A stretch of 64,000 nt of DNA from Teratosphaeria epicoccoides (GCA_021401465.1 JADDMT010000111.1:28649-92648), one strand, 5' to 3'; positions 53,146-63,815 are shown, counted from the stretch's first letter. Made by a program: numbers and translations. Notes: a model not told the origin generated them from the sequence alone.

Positions 53146-54060
53146 CAAGGTACCAAAATAGCTGAAGAATCCACTACCAGCTCACCTGAACCTGAGCTGC
53201 CACCTCTAGCGCTAGTGTAAGTTGTTTCCACGCTCACAGTGTACTCACAGAGGTAGTCGCTAACTTGTAGCAGTAGTTTGCGCCGTCTAGAGACTAAGAA
53301 TACCGCTGATTAGTAGTATAAGTCTAAAGAGAGCTAGTAGTACGATTACAACACTGGCCTCAAGGAGAAAGATGCCCTCCTACGCAAGTACGACATAGCT
53401 AGCCGTATTATGGAGACTAACAAAGGCAAGCTAGCTATCGATCTATGCAACGAATGCACTAAGCGCGGTTATGAGTGTAGGGTCTAGTCCTAGCGTGATG
53501 ATGCGGCTTGCGCATTCTGTAAGCGTAACAATCACGTTAGATGTCACGCTAATCGCTAGTATAAGCTGTCGATCAAGGAGAAAATAGGGGCAGTTAAGTC
53601 GAGGCTTACTGCGATTAAACTGCGACTAGACGCATCCGATATGCGCATCGACGCGCGGCTTAGCAATATAGAGGGTATGCTTAGCGGTGCTAGAGACATT
53701 AATGATGTTAATGATAATAGCAACATGCGGTCTATTATAGCAAGGTTTAGTGCAGTTAAGGGGCAGTTAGCTATACTAGCAGAGCACGTTGCTAGTCTTG
53801 TAGACCACAGCAATAGTCAGTTCGCCACAATGCGTGTAGAGCTTAATGCTATCATAGAGCGGATAGTTAACGTTAGTCGCACTGTTATAGACAGTGTGAT
53901 CTATATCAAGGCGCTCTAGGGGGCTATATTTGCAGGTACTACGCCGCTGCACTATACTGATGAAGAGCGCTATAAGCGCTCCGGAGGTAGCGTGTAGTAG
54001 CAGTAGTAGCAGCAGTAGTAGTAGAATGGCGAAGGAGCTTAGGGGTTTGGCGTTGTTTGA
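53146..54060 (+). pseudogene. Decayed gene for a Zn2Cys6-like, coiled-coil protein in an older element
   Basis: One frame runs from about 53,146 to a TGA at 54058-54060 once an intron at 53217-53270 (GTAAGT...CTAAC...TAG, 54 bases) is removed. It is broken by many in-frame TAG codons. At 53446-53544 the cysteine pattern is C-x2-C-x6-C-x10-C-x2-C-x7-C, matching the fungal zinc cluster (CNECTKRGYEC and CAFCKRNNHVRC). A long helical part with heptad-like spacing follows, then a run of mixed CAG and TAG codons near 53995-54024 that was probably polyglutamine. No transposase or reverse transcriptase is seen. The true start is uncertain. It converges on the minus-strand gene at 54252. Confidence 0.55.
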
Positions 54061-54251
54061 ACAGTGCTATCAAGTTAACTATGTCGACGCCTACTGCGAC
54101 TTGGCTGTAAGTGGCATAATTCGATTTTTTATTCAACTCTTTTTTCAGTGACTATCAAGACATGTTGAATATCTTTTTAGCGATTTTGCTATCGAATACA
54201 CTATGACTACGTAATACACTAACGCCAGACTAATAATAAACCTTTTTATTA

Positions 54252-55448
54252 CTACGTGCCATTATAGGCATCCTTATAATTTACCTTCTTACGCTGTCGT
54301 GGCTCATGTATCAACTCTGCAAGCTGCGGTAGTAGCGGCTTGTCTGCCTTCTTCCTCTTACCCCCTTACTTCTTAGTCTTTGCAGCTAGCAGCAGCGTCG
54401 TTAGTAGCGGCGTCTTTACTGTAGGGGGCTTCGCAGCTAGCGGCGGCGTCTCTAGCTGCGGAGTCTTTAGTATTAGTGACGCTGTCATGGCTGTAGGAGC
54501 CGGATGAGGTCCTAGAGTTATACTAGCAGCAGCAGTAGTAGTAGCAGAACCATGAGTAGCCCTAGGAGCTAGCGACTAGCGCTCTTGTTTGATTATCGGC
54601 TCTGACTTAGACGCCTTTGTCTCCTGCTGCTTCTTTAAGTGTAGTAAGAATACCCTCTAGCTCTTCATGAAGGTATCTAGTAGTAGAAGCTTATCATCAC
54701 TACCGAGCTTAGTCAAGTCAAACATATCTACCCCCTGCTACAAGCCATATGCTAGCGGGGCATCTAAGCCGGAGACTAGCTCTAGTTTAATAATTCGACC
54801 GTCGAATGCCTCCGTAATTGCCTCTGTGGTTCGTCTAATTGTTTGCAGCGCTAGAGTACCTAGTGAAGCTCGGACTAGCAGATCAGACGAAGGGTCTTGT
54901 TTGTGGCCTCACTGTGTGCTCACATAGCGACTCGTAGTAGCGGCCTTATCTTCAGCGAGAATGGCGTGTATGACAGGGTCGCTAACATCGTAACTATACC
55001 GTCGTGTTAGGGGGGGTAGCCTGTCTTTAATGTCTGAGCCATGACGGTCTTCTAAGAGCTCTTAGAGCTCGGCGTCTGTAAGACTAAATCTACTAGCGTC
55101 TGAAGTGTTAGCTGCTAGCTCGTCATTACTTACGAGCTGCTTGTCCGGTAACTAGGGGGCGTTCTTCTCGAGGTAAGTAATCTAAGCAGCTATCTAAGCG
55201 TCTGTTTTGAAGAGCACTACGTTAATCTAGAGATTGTACTTATTGTCGGCCTTAGGCGGAGTCCTAAATGGTTCTAGCATCTTCTTGATATCGTCGTATA
55301 GCTCTATATCGATCTCGGTGAATTGCCATGTAACTAGATCTGCGGGTTAACTGTCGATGAAGAGGTGCCCCTAGTATCGTGGAAACGACTTGATATCCTT
55401 AAGATGATCGTGCTTGACACGACTTAGCAGAAAGTCGATAAGTAGGGG
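54252..55448 (-). pseudogene. Decayed unrecognised gene, 5' end cut off by the LTR retrotransposon
   Basis: Reading the minus strand from 55448 to a stop at 54252-54254 gives one frame of about 399 codons, broken by in-frame TAG and TAA codons and one TGA. The text is helical and acidic in its first two thirds (for example DLVTWQFTEIDIELYDDIKK) and proline/lysine-rich at the end (KRKKADKPLLPQLAELIHE). I do not recognise the family. The frame is open right up to the first base of the left LTR, so the insertion at 55449 seems to have removed its beginning. The rest may lie beyond the window. It is convergent with the zinc-cluster gene, 190 bases apart. Confidence 0.45.
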
Positions 55449-55765
55449 TGATACGGTTGATACTAGGGGACCATTTGAACCGCATGGGTTCTAATGGCCG
55501 CCCTTAGCATGCAGTGACCCTGCCACATATAGCAAGGGGGTCCTTCGTACATACGTTGGCTCGTATGTCGTCCAAGTAGGATCAGTTGTCGACGTAGGAC
55601 GCCCCTACGTCGCTGACCCTATGGTACCCCTACGGGGTTAGGCTCGGACATGCTTTCCCTAATTAAGGAGCGTCGGGGGTTATAAGCACCCTTAGCGCCA
55701 CCTCTGCGATAAGCAGAAAGCAGCGCTGTCTTGTACCTACTAAAAGGTCGGATTACTCTGTCACA
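55449..55765 (+). repeat. 5' LTR, 317 bases, TG...CA
   Basis: Begins TGATACGGTTGATACTAGGG and ends CTCTGTCACA. It is matched base for base in length by 62824-63140 and, as far as the window goes, by 63816-64000. It differs from the 62824 copy at 8 sites, all transitions. A TATAAG box at 55681-55686 would put the transcript start near 55711. Confidence 0.95.
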
Positions 55766-55857
55766 CTGCGAGATATTTTCATATCATATAGCACATATAT
55801 CTATATTAGTTCTGCTTTCTCCCCCCTGCTTTGCAGTCTAGCAGAGAATACTACGAT
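55766..55857 (+). other. Leader between 5' LTR and gag; priming site unclear
   Basis: The bases directly after the LTR do not begin with TGG, so no ordinary tRNA primer-binding site is evident. CTGCTTTCT at 55812-55820 is complementary to AGAAAGCAG at 55715-55723 in the LTR, close to the predicted transcript start. This might reflect self-priming. Confidence 0.4.
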
Positions 55858-58800
55858 ATGTCTGGAGTACCACGAACTCGCAACTAACGCGCAGCGAGCG
55901 CCATCCCGAGCGCCCGCGATGGCGAAGCTAGCCCGAGTAACTAGCCCGCAGAAGTAACCGCTGCGAGCGACACTGCATCGAGCGACGGTTCCGCTAGAGG
56001 ATAATTACGCGGCGGACTAGGCAATAGACCCCCCGTACAGGGACCGCAGCTAACCCCGACTATCGACCTGGCCCTTGTAGCCATGATTGTCGATTAGGTC
56101 GCGAACCGCCTTGCGAACTAGAGCCGGAGCCGCACCGCTCCTGGCAGCGACAACGGCGAGGACGACGAAGACGTCGCCATGAGCGGTACCAACGAACCGG
56201 CAGACGAAGAAATCTAGCGAGATTTCACGCTAGGGACCCGCGAAGACAACTTATCAGGAGGCGCAGACCCTCCGCATGTGCCCGCGAACTTGGTGCCTGA
56301 ATTCGGGGCCATAGTAGGCTAACCGGGAGGTAGTCGTAACGCACGCAACCCGAAGCCGTTTAAGGGAGACACCTTGAAGGAGGCTCGAACTTTCTTGCAG
56401 GCGTGTAAGGCAGTTTTCGTGCTCAACCTACGCGGATATTCCACGGAGGGCGAACGAGTCGCCTTTAGTGTGATGTGGCTCGAAGAGGATAAGGAACCTC
56501 GCAACAATTAGCATGAGCGGTATGACCTTATGCGGGTCCACGACAGAACGTATACGTGGGCGGACTTTCGCTAGTTCTGTGTCGACTAGGTCGAGGATCC
56601 GGGGAATCGCGCCCTTACCGTGTCCGTCGAGTACGAGAAGGCTAAGCAGGGGAAGGGACAAACAACCTCTAGCTTCGCAACCTATCTCGCCACGCTCGAG
56701 GGACAGATGCCACCCTATACCGAGACGCAACGCGTGCGGCACTTGCTCGTCAAACTCGATGACAATCTTCGGAACACGATCATGACTTTTCATGAACTTC
56801 CGACAACTCGGCAAGACCTCGTGTCCCTTGCGACACGTATGGAAATCACCTTGAAGCGAAATGGAAAATCGGGCGGTAAGGACAATAAGCGTCCAAGCCC
56901 TGAGGACCCCCCGAAGGGCCGCTATTACAAGCGCCCTAGGGGCTACGTCTAACGCGGTAGTTCATTCCGGAGGAGCAAGCCCTCTGAGCCAAAAGACGGT
57001 AGCGAGAAGCCTCCGAGTAGCTGCCACATCTGTGGAGCGAGGGACTACTAGGCGGCTCGCTGTCCTAAACGAAGTGATGGGAAGAAGGTAAGCAAGGTGT
57101 CCGAAACCTCCCTAGAGGGGAGGCGAAAGAAGGACAAGCCCGAGACAACCGAATGGCTACCGCGGGTATCTAAGCTGTCCGTCACTAATAGTGTAGACTC
57201 GTGGCCTGCGCGGCGCCTATCCGGCGCGGTCCGAGTTAATGGCTCGCTCGAGCTAGTAGACTGTATGTTAGATGACCTTGCGGAGGTCAACGTGATACCC
57301 TAGAGGGTAATCGTACGGCTCGGTTTGAAGCCGATCCTAGGAGCCCTGCTGCCTACCATGAAGTCTTTTCGGGGCGAAGGCGCAGCGGCTCGAGGCGCGT
57401 ACAACGTGCGCCTCTAACTCGCGGACTCCTCGGGAGAAGTGCGCGAGACTAACGAAGTCTTCTACGCCGAAGACGTTCCTGATGAGGAGCTCCTACTCGG
57501 CCGCCCTTAGCGCTACAAGCAGGGAGTCGTTGTTGATGGAGCTACTGACAACTAGTTCTATAGCTCTATAGGCGAAGTTCCTGCGGTGCGGATGCGTGAC
57601 GCACATAGCTTCTACAAGGACATGAAGAAGGTCTAATGCGTGTATGCGGTCCGCATACGGAATGTCAAGGAAGACGTTACCCTTCCGCCTGAGTTAGAGG
57701 AATACGCCGATATTTTCGACGCAGAGGCTGCGGCCTATGCCCGGGCCCTAGACGCGGAACATGCGATTAACCTTAAGGAGGGTTACAATCCTCCGCATCG
57801 ACCTCTGTACCCCATGTCGGAATCGCAGCTCGAAACACTTCGAGACTACCTCTACAAGGCGCAAAGGAACGCGTGGATCCGACGAAGCGACAGCGAGGCT
57901 AGAGCGTTAGTTATGTTCGTCCCGAAGAAGGATAACACGCTCTGCCTATGCGTTGACTATAGGGGCCTTAACGCGGTAACCTAGAAGAACCGCTGCCCCC
58001 TACTACTTATTAGCGAGACGCTTGACCGCCTTAGTCGCGCCGCCATCTTCTCGTCTATCGACTTGAAGGACGCCTACTACCGGATACCGATCCGAAAGGG
58101 CGACAAGTAGAAGACCGCATTCCGAACGCGGTACAGACACTTCGAGTATACGGTGATGCCGTTCGGCTTGACTAACGCACTAGCGACGTTCTAAGCGTAT
58201 ATCAACTAGGCCCTAGCCGGCCTCGTTAACACCTGCTACGTAGTGTATTTAGACGATATACTAGTCTATTCTGACTTGAAGGAGGAGCATATTCGGCATC
58301 TAAGTATAGTGCTTGAACGGCTCCGCAAGTTCGCTCTCTACGCGAACCTAAAGAAGTGCTCATTCCTGACAGATAGGATTGAGTTTCTCGGATACATCGT
58401 CTCTACGGAAGGAGTCATCATGGATGACCGAAGGGTGTCCGCAATCGCGGAGTAGCCGCGGCCGACTACCCTCCGAGAAGTGTAGGTGTTCCTAGGATTT
58501 ACTAACTTCTACCGCAGATTCATACGATCTTACTCGAAGATCGTGGCTCCCCTCACGGCCCTCGCAAAGGGCGCGGTTCGAGGAAAAAAGCTAGGGAAAG
58601 TGCCTTGGGAGGAGGCTTAGAGCAAGGCCTTCTCTGAACTCAAAGCAGCTTTTTAAACTGCGCCTATACTTCGGCACTTTGACCCCGCTACGAAGATCCG
58701 GATAGAGACCGATGCTTCAAAATTCGCAATAGCCGCAATTATATCGCAGCTCTAGTCGCACGAAGGCAGTGCGCGATGGTACCCGATTGCCTTCTAGTCG

Positions 58801-60822
58801 CGGAAGATGCAGGGCGCTAAGCTTAACTACGAGACTCACGACTAAGAGCTTTTGGCTATTGTTGACAGCTTCAAGGAGTACCGACACTACCTCGAAGGCG
58901 CAGCGCACCCTATTAAGGTGCTTACTAACTATAACAACCTTCGCGGCTTCATGGGCGTGAAGCAGCTAAGTAGTCAGCAAGCAAGGTAGGCGACTTTCCT
59001 CGCTAGCTTTGACTTCGTTATCTAGCATCGTTCCGGAAAGACGAATCCGGCTAACAGTCCTTCGCGACGACCGGACTACGACACTAGGGAAGAGGGTAAC
59101 TGACAGCTTCTCCCTACGCTGCAAACGAAGCTTGCAGTTTAGGGCGGCGATCCGTCGTTAGCTCCTCTTGTAGGCCGACTGCGGGTCCAATGGGGCCTCA
59201 CGGCCTCCGCTAGTGACGAACCCTCCTATCTAGCAGTTGTGGCGACCGTGTCTAGCTCGATCCATGCGGTAGTTAACCGGCTTACATGCGGTGAGCATGC
59301 GATGTCTGAAGAACCCTTTAAAGAAGTCTCGAGACTTATTCAGCGGTTGCAAGAGCGAGAACCGGAGTTGATCAATGAGGGTGTAGCCCTCTAGGACACC
59401 GCAGGCGGTCCGAAGTACTAGACTAAGTCAGGCGATTTGTGGTACTTTGACAATAGGCTCTACGTACCCGCTAACCGCGCACTCTGTTCGCAGCTCCTCC
59501 GTATTCATCATGACGATGAACTCGCGGGCCATTTTGGCGTAGAGAAGACGAACGCACTTCTCGGACGCAAATACTAGTGGCCTACGCTAGAACAGGATGT
59601 CTCTGACTATGTTAAATCCTGCCAGACGTGCCAGATTAGCAAATCTCGGCGCTATCGCCCCTACGGCGATGCTCAGGCGCTCCTACTACCAGAGAGACCA
59701 TGGCAAGACTTGACCATGGATTTCATTACCGATTTGCCGCCAGCAAAGTAGAAAGGCGATGTGGTTGATGCTGTCCTTGTAGTAGTCGACTAATACTCGA
59801 AGATGAATATCTTCATCCTATGTACGAAAAAGTGCACAAGCGGCGAGCTTGCGCGGCTACTTCGCGACGAAGTCATACGGCGCTTTAGTGTCCCCCGAAG
59901 TATCCTATCGGATCGAGGTTCTGTCTTTACTAGTGAATACTAGCAAGAATTTGTGTTTGAGGCGCGTGTCAAGCACCGCCTAAGTACAGCATTCCATCTA
60001 CAGACTAATAGTTAGACTAAACGTATGAACTAGACTCTTGAGTAGTACCTTTGGTGCTACTACGCTGAGAACCAGGATGCCTAGGCCGACGCAATTCCTA
60101 TGGCGGAATTTGCAGTTAATAACAGCGTGCATGCTGCTATGCGCATGTCGCCATTTCAGATTCTTTATGGCTTTGATCCGGAAATACACCTAGAACCGCC
60201 TCAGGACGAGTCTTCTGAGGAGAGGGTGCCGGCCGCCGCGGAATCAGCGCGGCGTATGCGCGAGGTACATTCGGTGCTAATAGAACACTAGAAAAAGGCC
60301 TCAGAATCCCAGATTAAACATAATAACACCCGTGCTAAACCGATGTAGTACGCAGTTAGTACGAAGGTATTACTGTCGACGAAGAATCTCAAGCTGAAAC
60401 TTCCGAGCAAGAAGATGACGCCAAGGTTCGTCAGACCCTTCCGGATACGCGACACGATAGGCTCGCAGGCGTACCGGCTATTGTTGCCATCGTCGTATCG
60501 TGTGCACGATGTCTTCCACGTATCTCTACTCGAACCATGGGTACAGCGCGAGGGCGAAGAGCCTGCGGACCCGATGCCGGTAGCAGAAGAGAACGAAGAG
60601 TAGGAAGTCAAGGGTATTAAGGACAGTATGCGGCGCAAGGGCGCAACGTACTATCTAGTGAAGTAGAAAGGATACCTACCTAAGTACACACAATGGGTTC
60701 TGGCCGAAGACTACAAGAACGCTCTAGAAGCTATTCGTGAATTCGAAGAGCGGAGGAGGCGTGAGCAGGGCTTAAGAAGGTCGATTCGTGGGAAGATGAG
60801 GGTTCTAGAGCAGAATTCTTGA
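55858..60822 (+). pseudogene. Single-frame gag-pol of the chromovirus, inactivated
   Basis: One frame of 1655 codons from ATG 55858 to TGA 60820-60822, with about 46 internal stops, all TAG or TAA. Order: capsid-like gag; a CCHC knuckle at 57022-57063 in which the His codon has become Tyr (57046-57048); an aspartic protease-like region near 57,240-57,500; reverse transcriptase with YLDD intact at 58246-58257; RNase H (ETDASKF) with TNY where TDH is usual (58924-58932); integrase with its H-H-C-C zinc site (CQTCQ) intact; catalytic Asp residues in TMDFITDLP and SDRGSVFTS, and Lys at 60019-60021 where the catalytic Glu belongs; and a chromodomain at about 60,600-60,770. Gag and pol in one frame fits the Tf1/sushi branch. 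Confidence 0.93.
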
Positions 60823-60962
60823 CACGTGTATGTAGCGCATAACGCGCGAAGTGACAACGAGAAGCAAACGCCCTACTTATACATCATTGATGCCTAAAGG
60901 CACACCCAGAATAAACCTAAGAAGAACAAGAGACATGCTCGGATTAGCTTCGTAGCTAATGC

Positions 60963-62459
60963 TTAGCGACTACTAGTTAGGGGCTTCCTGACCGAACCCG
61001 AAGCAGGAGAGTCTTTCTTGTTGCGGTCCGCTAGGGACTGCCTACCCGCACGGGGTCTACCAAACACCCCGAAGCGACTATGAGTAACGGGGGTAGTAAC
61101 GCCACGAAGAGAGGCCGGCATCTTCTTCTTTAGTAGGTTGTGAGGGAGCTCGTCTTCAGAGCCTATAGTAGCCAGAGAACTAGCGACACCCTTACCGCGC
61201 CTAGTCGCGACGACTACCTCATCCTTAGCATCAGAAGGCGAAGAGACTCGAGCGCGCTTGCGGCTGTCGCGCTCGGCCCTTGAGATCATCTTGCGCTTCT
61301 TGACACGAGTGTTGACTACATCATCGGACTCGGTGTCTCCCTTAGGCGTAACTAGTGCGGTGACACTACGGCGCGAAGGGATCACGTCAGGACCGAAGGT
61401 ATCCTGAACGTCGTCATCCTCCTCATCCTCAAAGATCTGGCCTAGAGGCTTGTGCCTTAGCGTCTTGACGGACGTAGTGCGGGTCGCAAGCGGGGAAGGC
61501 TCGGCTTCCTCGTCGCTGACCTTAATTTCGGCCCTGGCCCTCTTCTTCTTCTTGGACAGTAGCGTCGAGGCGGCGTAGGCGGCGGCGCTACAATGTGTTA
61601 GCTGTACGCACGCGACAGGATTCGAGTAAGTAACTTACGGCTTGGTCCTCGGGACCGGCTTAGAGGCAGGCTGCCTCTCGGTACGGCGCTAGGGCGTGGC
61701 CTTAGCGGCGGGAGCGGCGAATTGCTTGATGACCTTCTTGCGGATCATCCGCGTTTCGAAGTCATCGTCAATAGAGGCAAGGGCCCCGAGTTGCTGACGC
61801 TAACGGCTAGTCGGATACTTCTCGACGCTAACGTTGGCCTAGCGGAAAAGTCAGCATTTCATACTCGGAGGGTACCCGCACTGTATGCGTACTATGGCGA
61901 AGGTCTCGACCCTAATGGTTAGCACCTTCAAGATCTTCTGGACTAAGTCTGCGATTAGACCTAGACAAACGTTTTCGCCTGTCGGCAGAGAGTCAAAGCG
62001 AACGCCGCCGTGAGAACGGTTAGCAGTCGCGGTGAAGCACGAGAGGGCGCCGAGCAGGTAGGCGAGTGCCTCGCGGTACTTAGCCTGTAGCCTGTTCATA
62101 GTCGGAGTGCCTTCGGCAATCCCCTTGTCGCGCGCACTCTAGAAGTCATCGATGTTACGGCAGAGCTAGTTGTACTCGCTGTACACCTCTTCAGGGAGGT
62201 CTTGGCATTTTTGATGCTTGCCATTGCAGTTAACACAATTGCGGTAGACACTGCCCTCATCAAACCTGCCGACGCAGATCTCGGCTACGCTTCAGTCAGT
62301 ACAAGTCACGCATACCTCGCGGGTAGGGGACGCCTTACTAACACGCGGAGGAGAGATGTGTGCAGCTTGGCTACTAAGGTTGTCGAGGCATCGTCGACAT
62401 AAGCGACGATCGCAGGCAGAGCGAGTGGCGTCGAACTTAGTCTGCAGCACATGAGCCAT
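60963..62459 (-). pseudogene. Antisense accessory gene inside the retrotransposon, two introns, cysteine-rich N-terminus
   Basis: The ATG is at 62459. Exons: 62459-61893, 61838-61639 and 61587-60963. The intron at 61588-61638 has GTAAGT and GCTAACAC before its TAG; the one at 61839-61892 has GTACGC and GCTGAC before CTAG. Removing both joins three different frames into one of 464 codons ending in TAA. Exon 3 (208 codons) is fully open; exons 1 and 2 carry five in-frame stops (four TAG, one TGA). The N-terminal part has paired cysteines (CRRC, CVTC, then CVNCNGKHQKC), similar in spacing to a zinc cluster. The C-terminus is basic and acidic with runs of Lys and Arg, as in nuclear proteins. Not a known retroelement protein as far as I can tell. 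Confidence 0.6.
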
Positions 62460-62823
62460 TGTAGCTAAGACGGGTTAATTGATCTTAATTGATTGATTGA
62501 AGAAAAAGGAGCTCTAGTACAGACCCGCAGACACGGCGAGGCGCAAGCTAAGCGAAGTAGGAGCAGAGGTCGATGTTAGTGTCTTAGAACAGGAAAGTTT
62601 AGGAAGCGACGAGGTTTTTATACCCTCTGACAGCCCCCCTGTTGCCTACCGCAACCGTTAAGCTAGTAACTCGAACCACATGCGCAGAGCACCTGCCTCT
62701 AGTTAACTTACAAGGGGACCGAATGATACAATAACGGATAACGCGGCCGTCACGCATGTACGCCGACCGCACTCGTGCTAGCCTACTAGCATGGAAATGT
62801 GACGAGGCCCGCGCCAGGAGCGC
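62460..62823. other. Spacer between antisense gene start and 3' LTR
   Basis: About 360 bases that would hold the leader and promoter of the antisense gene unless it starts in the LTR. The plus strand shows no clear polypurine tract directly before the LTR at 62824, where one is expected. The same spacer recurs in the duplicate at 63452-63815. Confidence 0.5.
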
Positions 62824-63140
62824 TGATACGGTTGATACTAGGGGACCATTTGAACCGCATGGGTTCTAATAGCCGCCCTTAGCATGCAGTGACCCTGCCA
62901 CATATGGCAAGGGGGTCCTTCGTACATACGTTAGCTTGTATGTCGTCCGAGTAGGATCAGTTGTCGACGTAGGACGCCCCCACGTCGCTGACCCTACGGT
63001 ACCCCTACGGGGTTAGGCTCGGACATGCTTTCCCTAATTAAGGAGCGTCAGGGGTTATAAGCACCCTTAGCGCCACCTCTGCGATAAGCAGAAAGCAGCG
63101 CTGTCTTGTACCTACTAAAAGGTCGGATTACTCTGTCACA
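62824..63140 (+). repeat. Second LTR, 317 bases
   Basis: Same ends as the 5' LTR. It is followed at once not by flanking DNA but by a copy of internal sequence starting TCGATGTTACGG, so it is both the 3' LTR of the main element and part of the tandem duplication. Confidence 0.95.
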
Positions 63141-63815
63141 TCGATGTTACGGCAGAGCTAGTTGTACTCGCTGTACACCTCTTCAGGGAGGTCTTGGCAT
63201 TTTTGATGCTTGCCATTGCAGTTAACACAATTGCGGTAGACACTGCCCTCATCAAACCTGCCGACGCAGATCTCGGCTACGCTTCAGTTAGTACAAGTCA
63301 CGCATACCTCGCGGGTAGGGGACGCCTTACTAACACGCGGAGGAGAGATGTGTGCAGCTTGGCTACTAAGGTTGTCGAGGCATCGTCGACATAAGCGACG
63401 ATCGCAGGCAGAGCGAGTGGCGTCGAACTTAGTCTGCAGCACATGAGCCATTGTAGCTAAGACGGGTTAATTGATCTTAATTGATTGATTGAAGAAAAAG
63501 GAGCTCTAGTACAGACCCGCAGACATGGCGAGGCGCAAGCTAAGCGAAGTAGGAGCAGAGGTCGATGTTAGTGTCTTAGAACAGGAAAGTTTAGGAAGCG
63601 ACGAGGTTTTTATACCCTCTGACAGCCCCCCTGTTGCCTACCGCAACCGTTAAGCTAGTAACTCGAACCACATGCGCAGAGCACCTGCCTCTAGTTAACT
63701 TACAAGGGGACCGAATGATACAATAACGGATAACGCGGCCGTCACGCATGTACGCCGACCGCACTCGTGCTAGCCTACTAGCATGGAAATGTGACGAGGC
63801 CCGCGCCAGGAGCGC
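63141..63815 (+). repeat. Duplicate of the last internal segment (copy of 62149-62823)
   Basis: Nearly identical to the internal bases 992 positions earlier. The few differences include CAG-TCA-GT to CAG-TTA-GT near 63,288 and CACGG to CATGG near 63,526, both C-to-T. It contains the first part of the antisense gene (start codon at 63451) and its upstream spacer. The frame is broken after the copied part by the junction with LTR sequence at 63140. Confidence 0.93.

Noticed and set aside
55444..55448. Target-site duplication AGGGG of the retrotransposon
   Set aside because: The right end of the element is not in the window; the bases after the second LTR are internal sequence, so no match can be tested.
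55858..60822. In-frame TAG codons read as a recoded amino acid rather than stops
   Set aside because: Host genes in the same window end normally, in some cases with TAG (for example the dehydrogenase at 6399-6401). TAG replaces both Gln and Trp positions, TAA occurs too, and missense transitions of the same type are present. Mutation explains it better.
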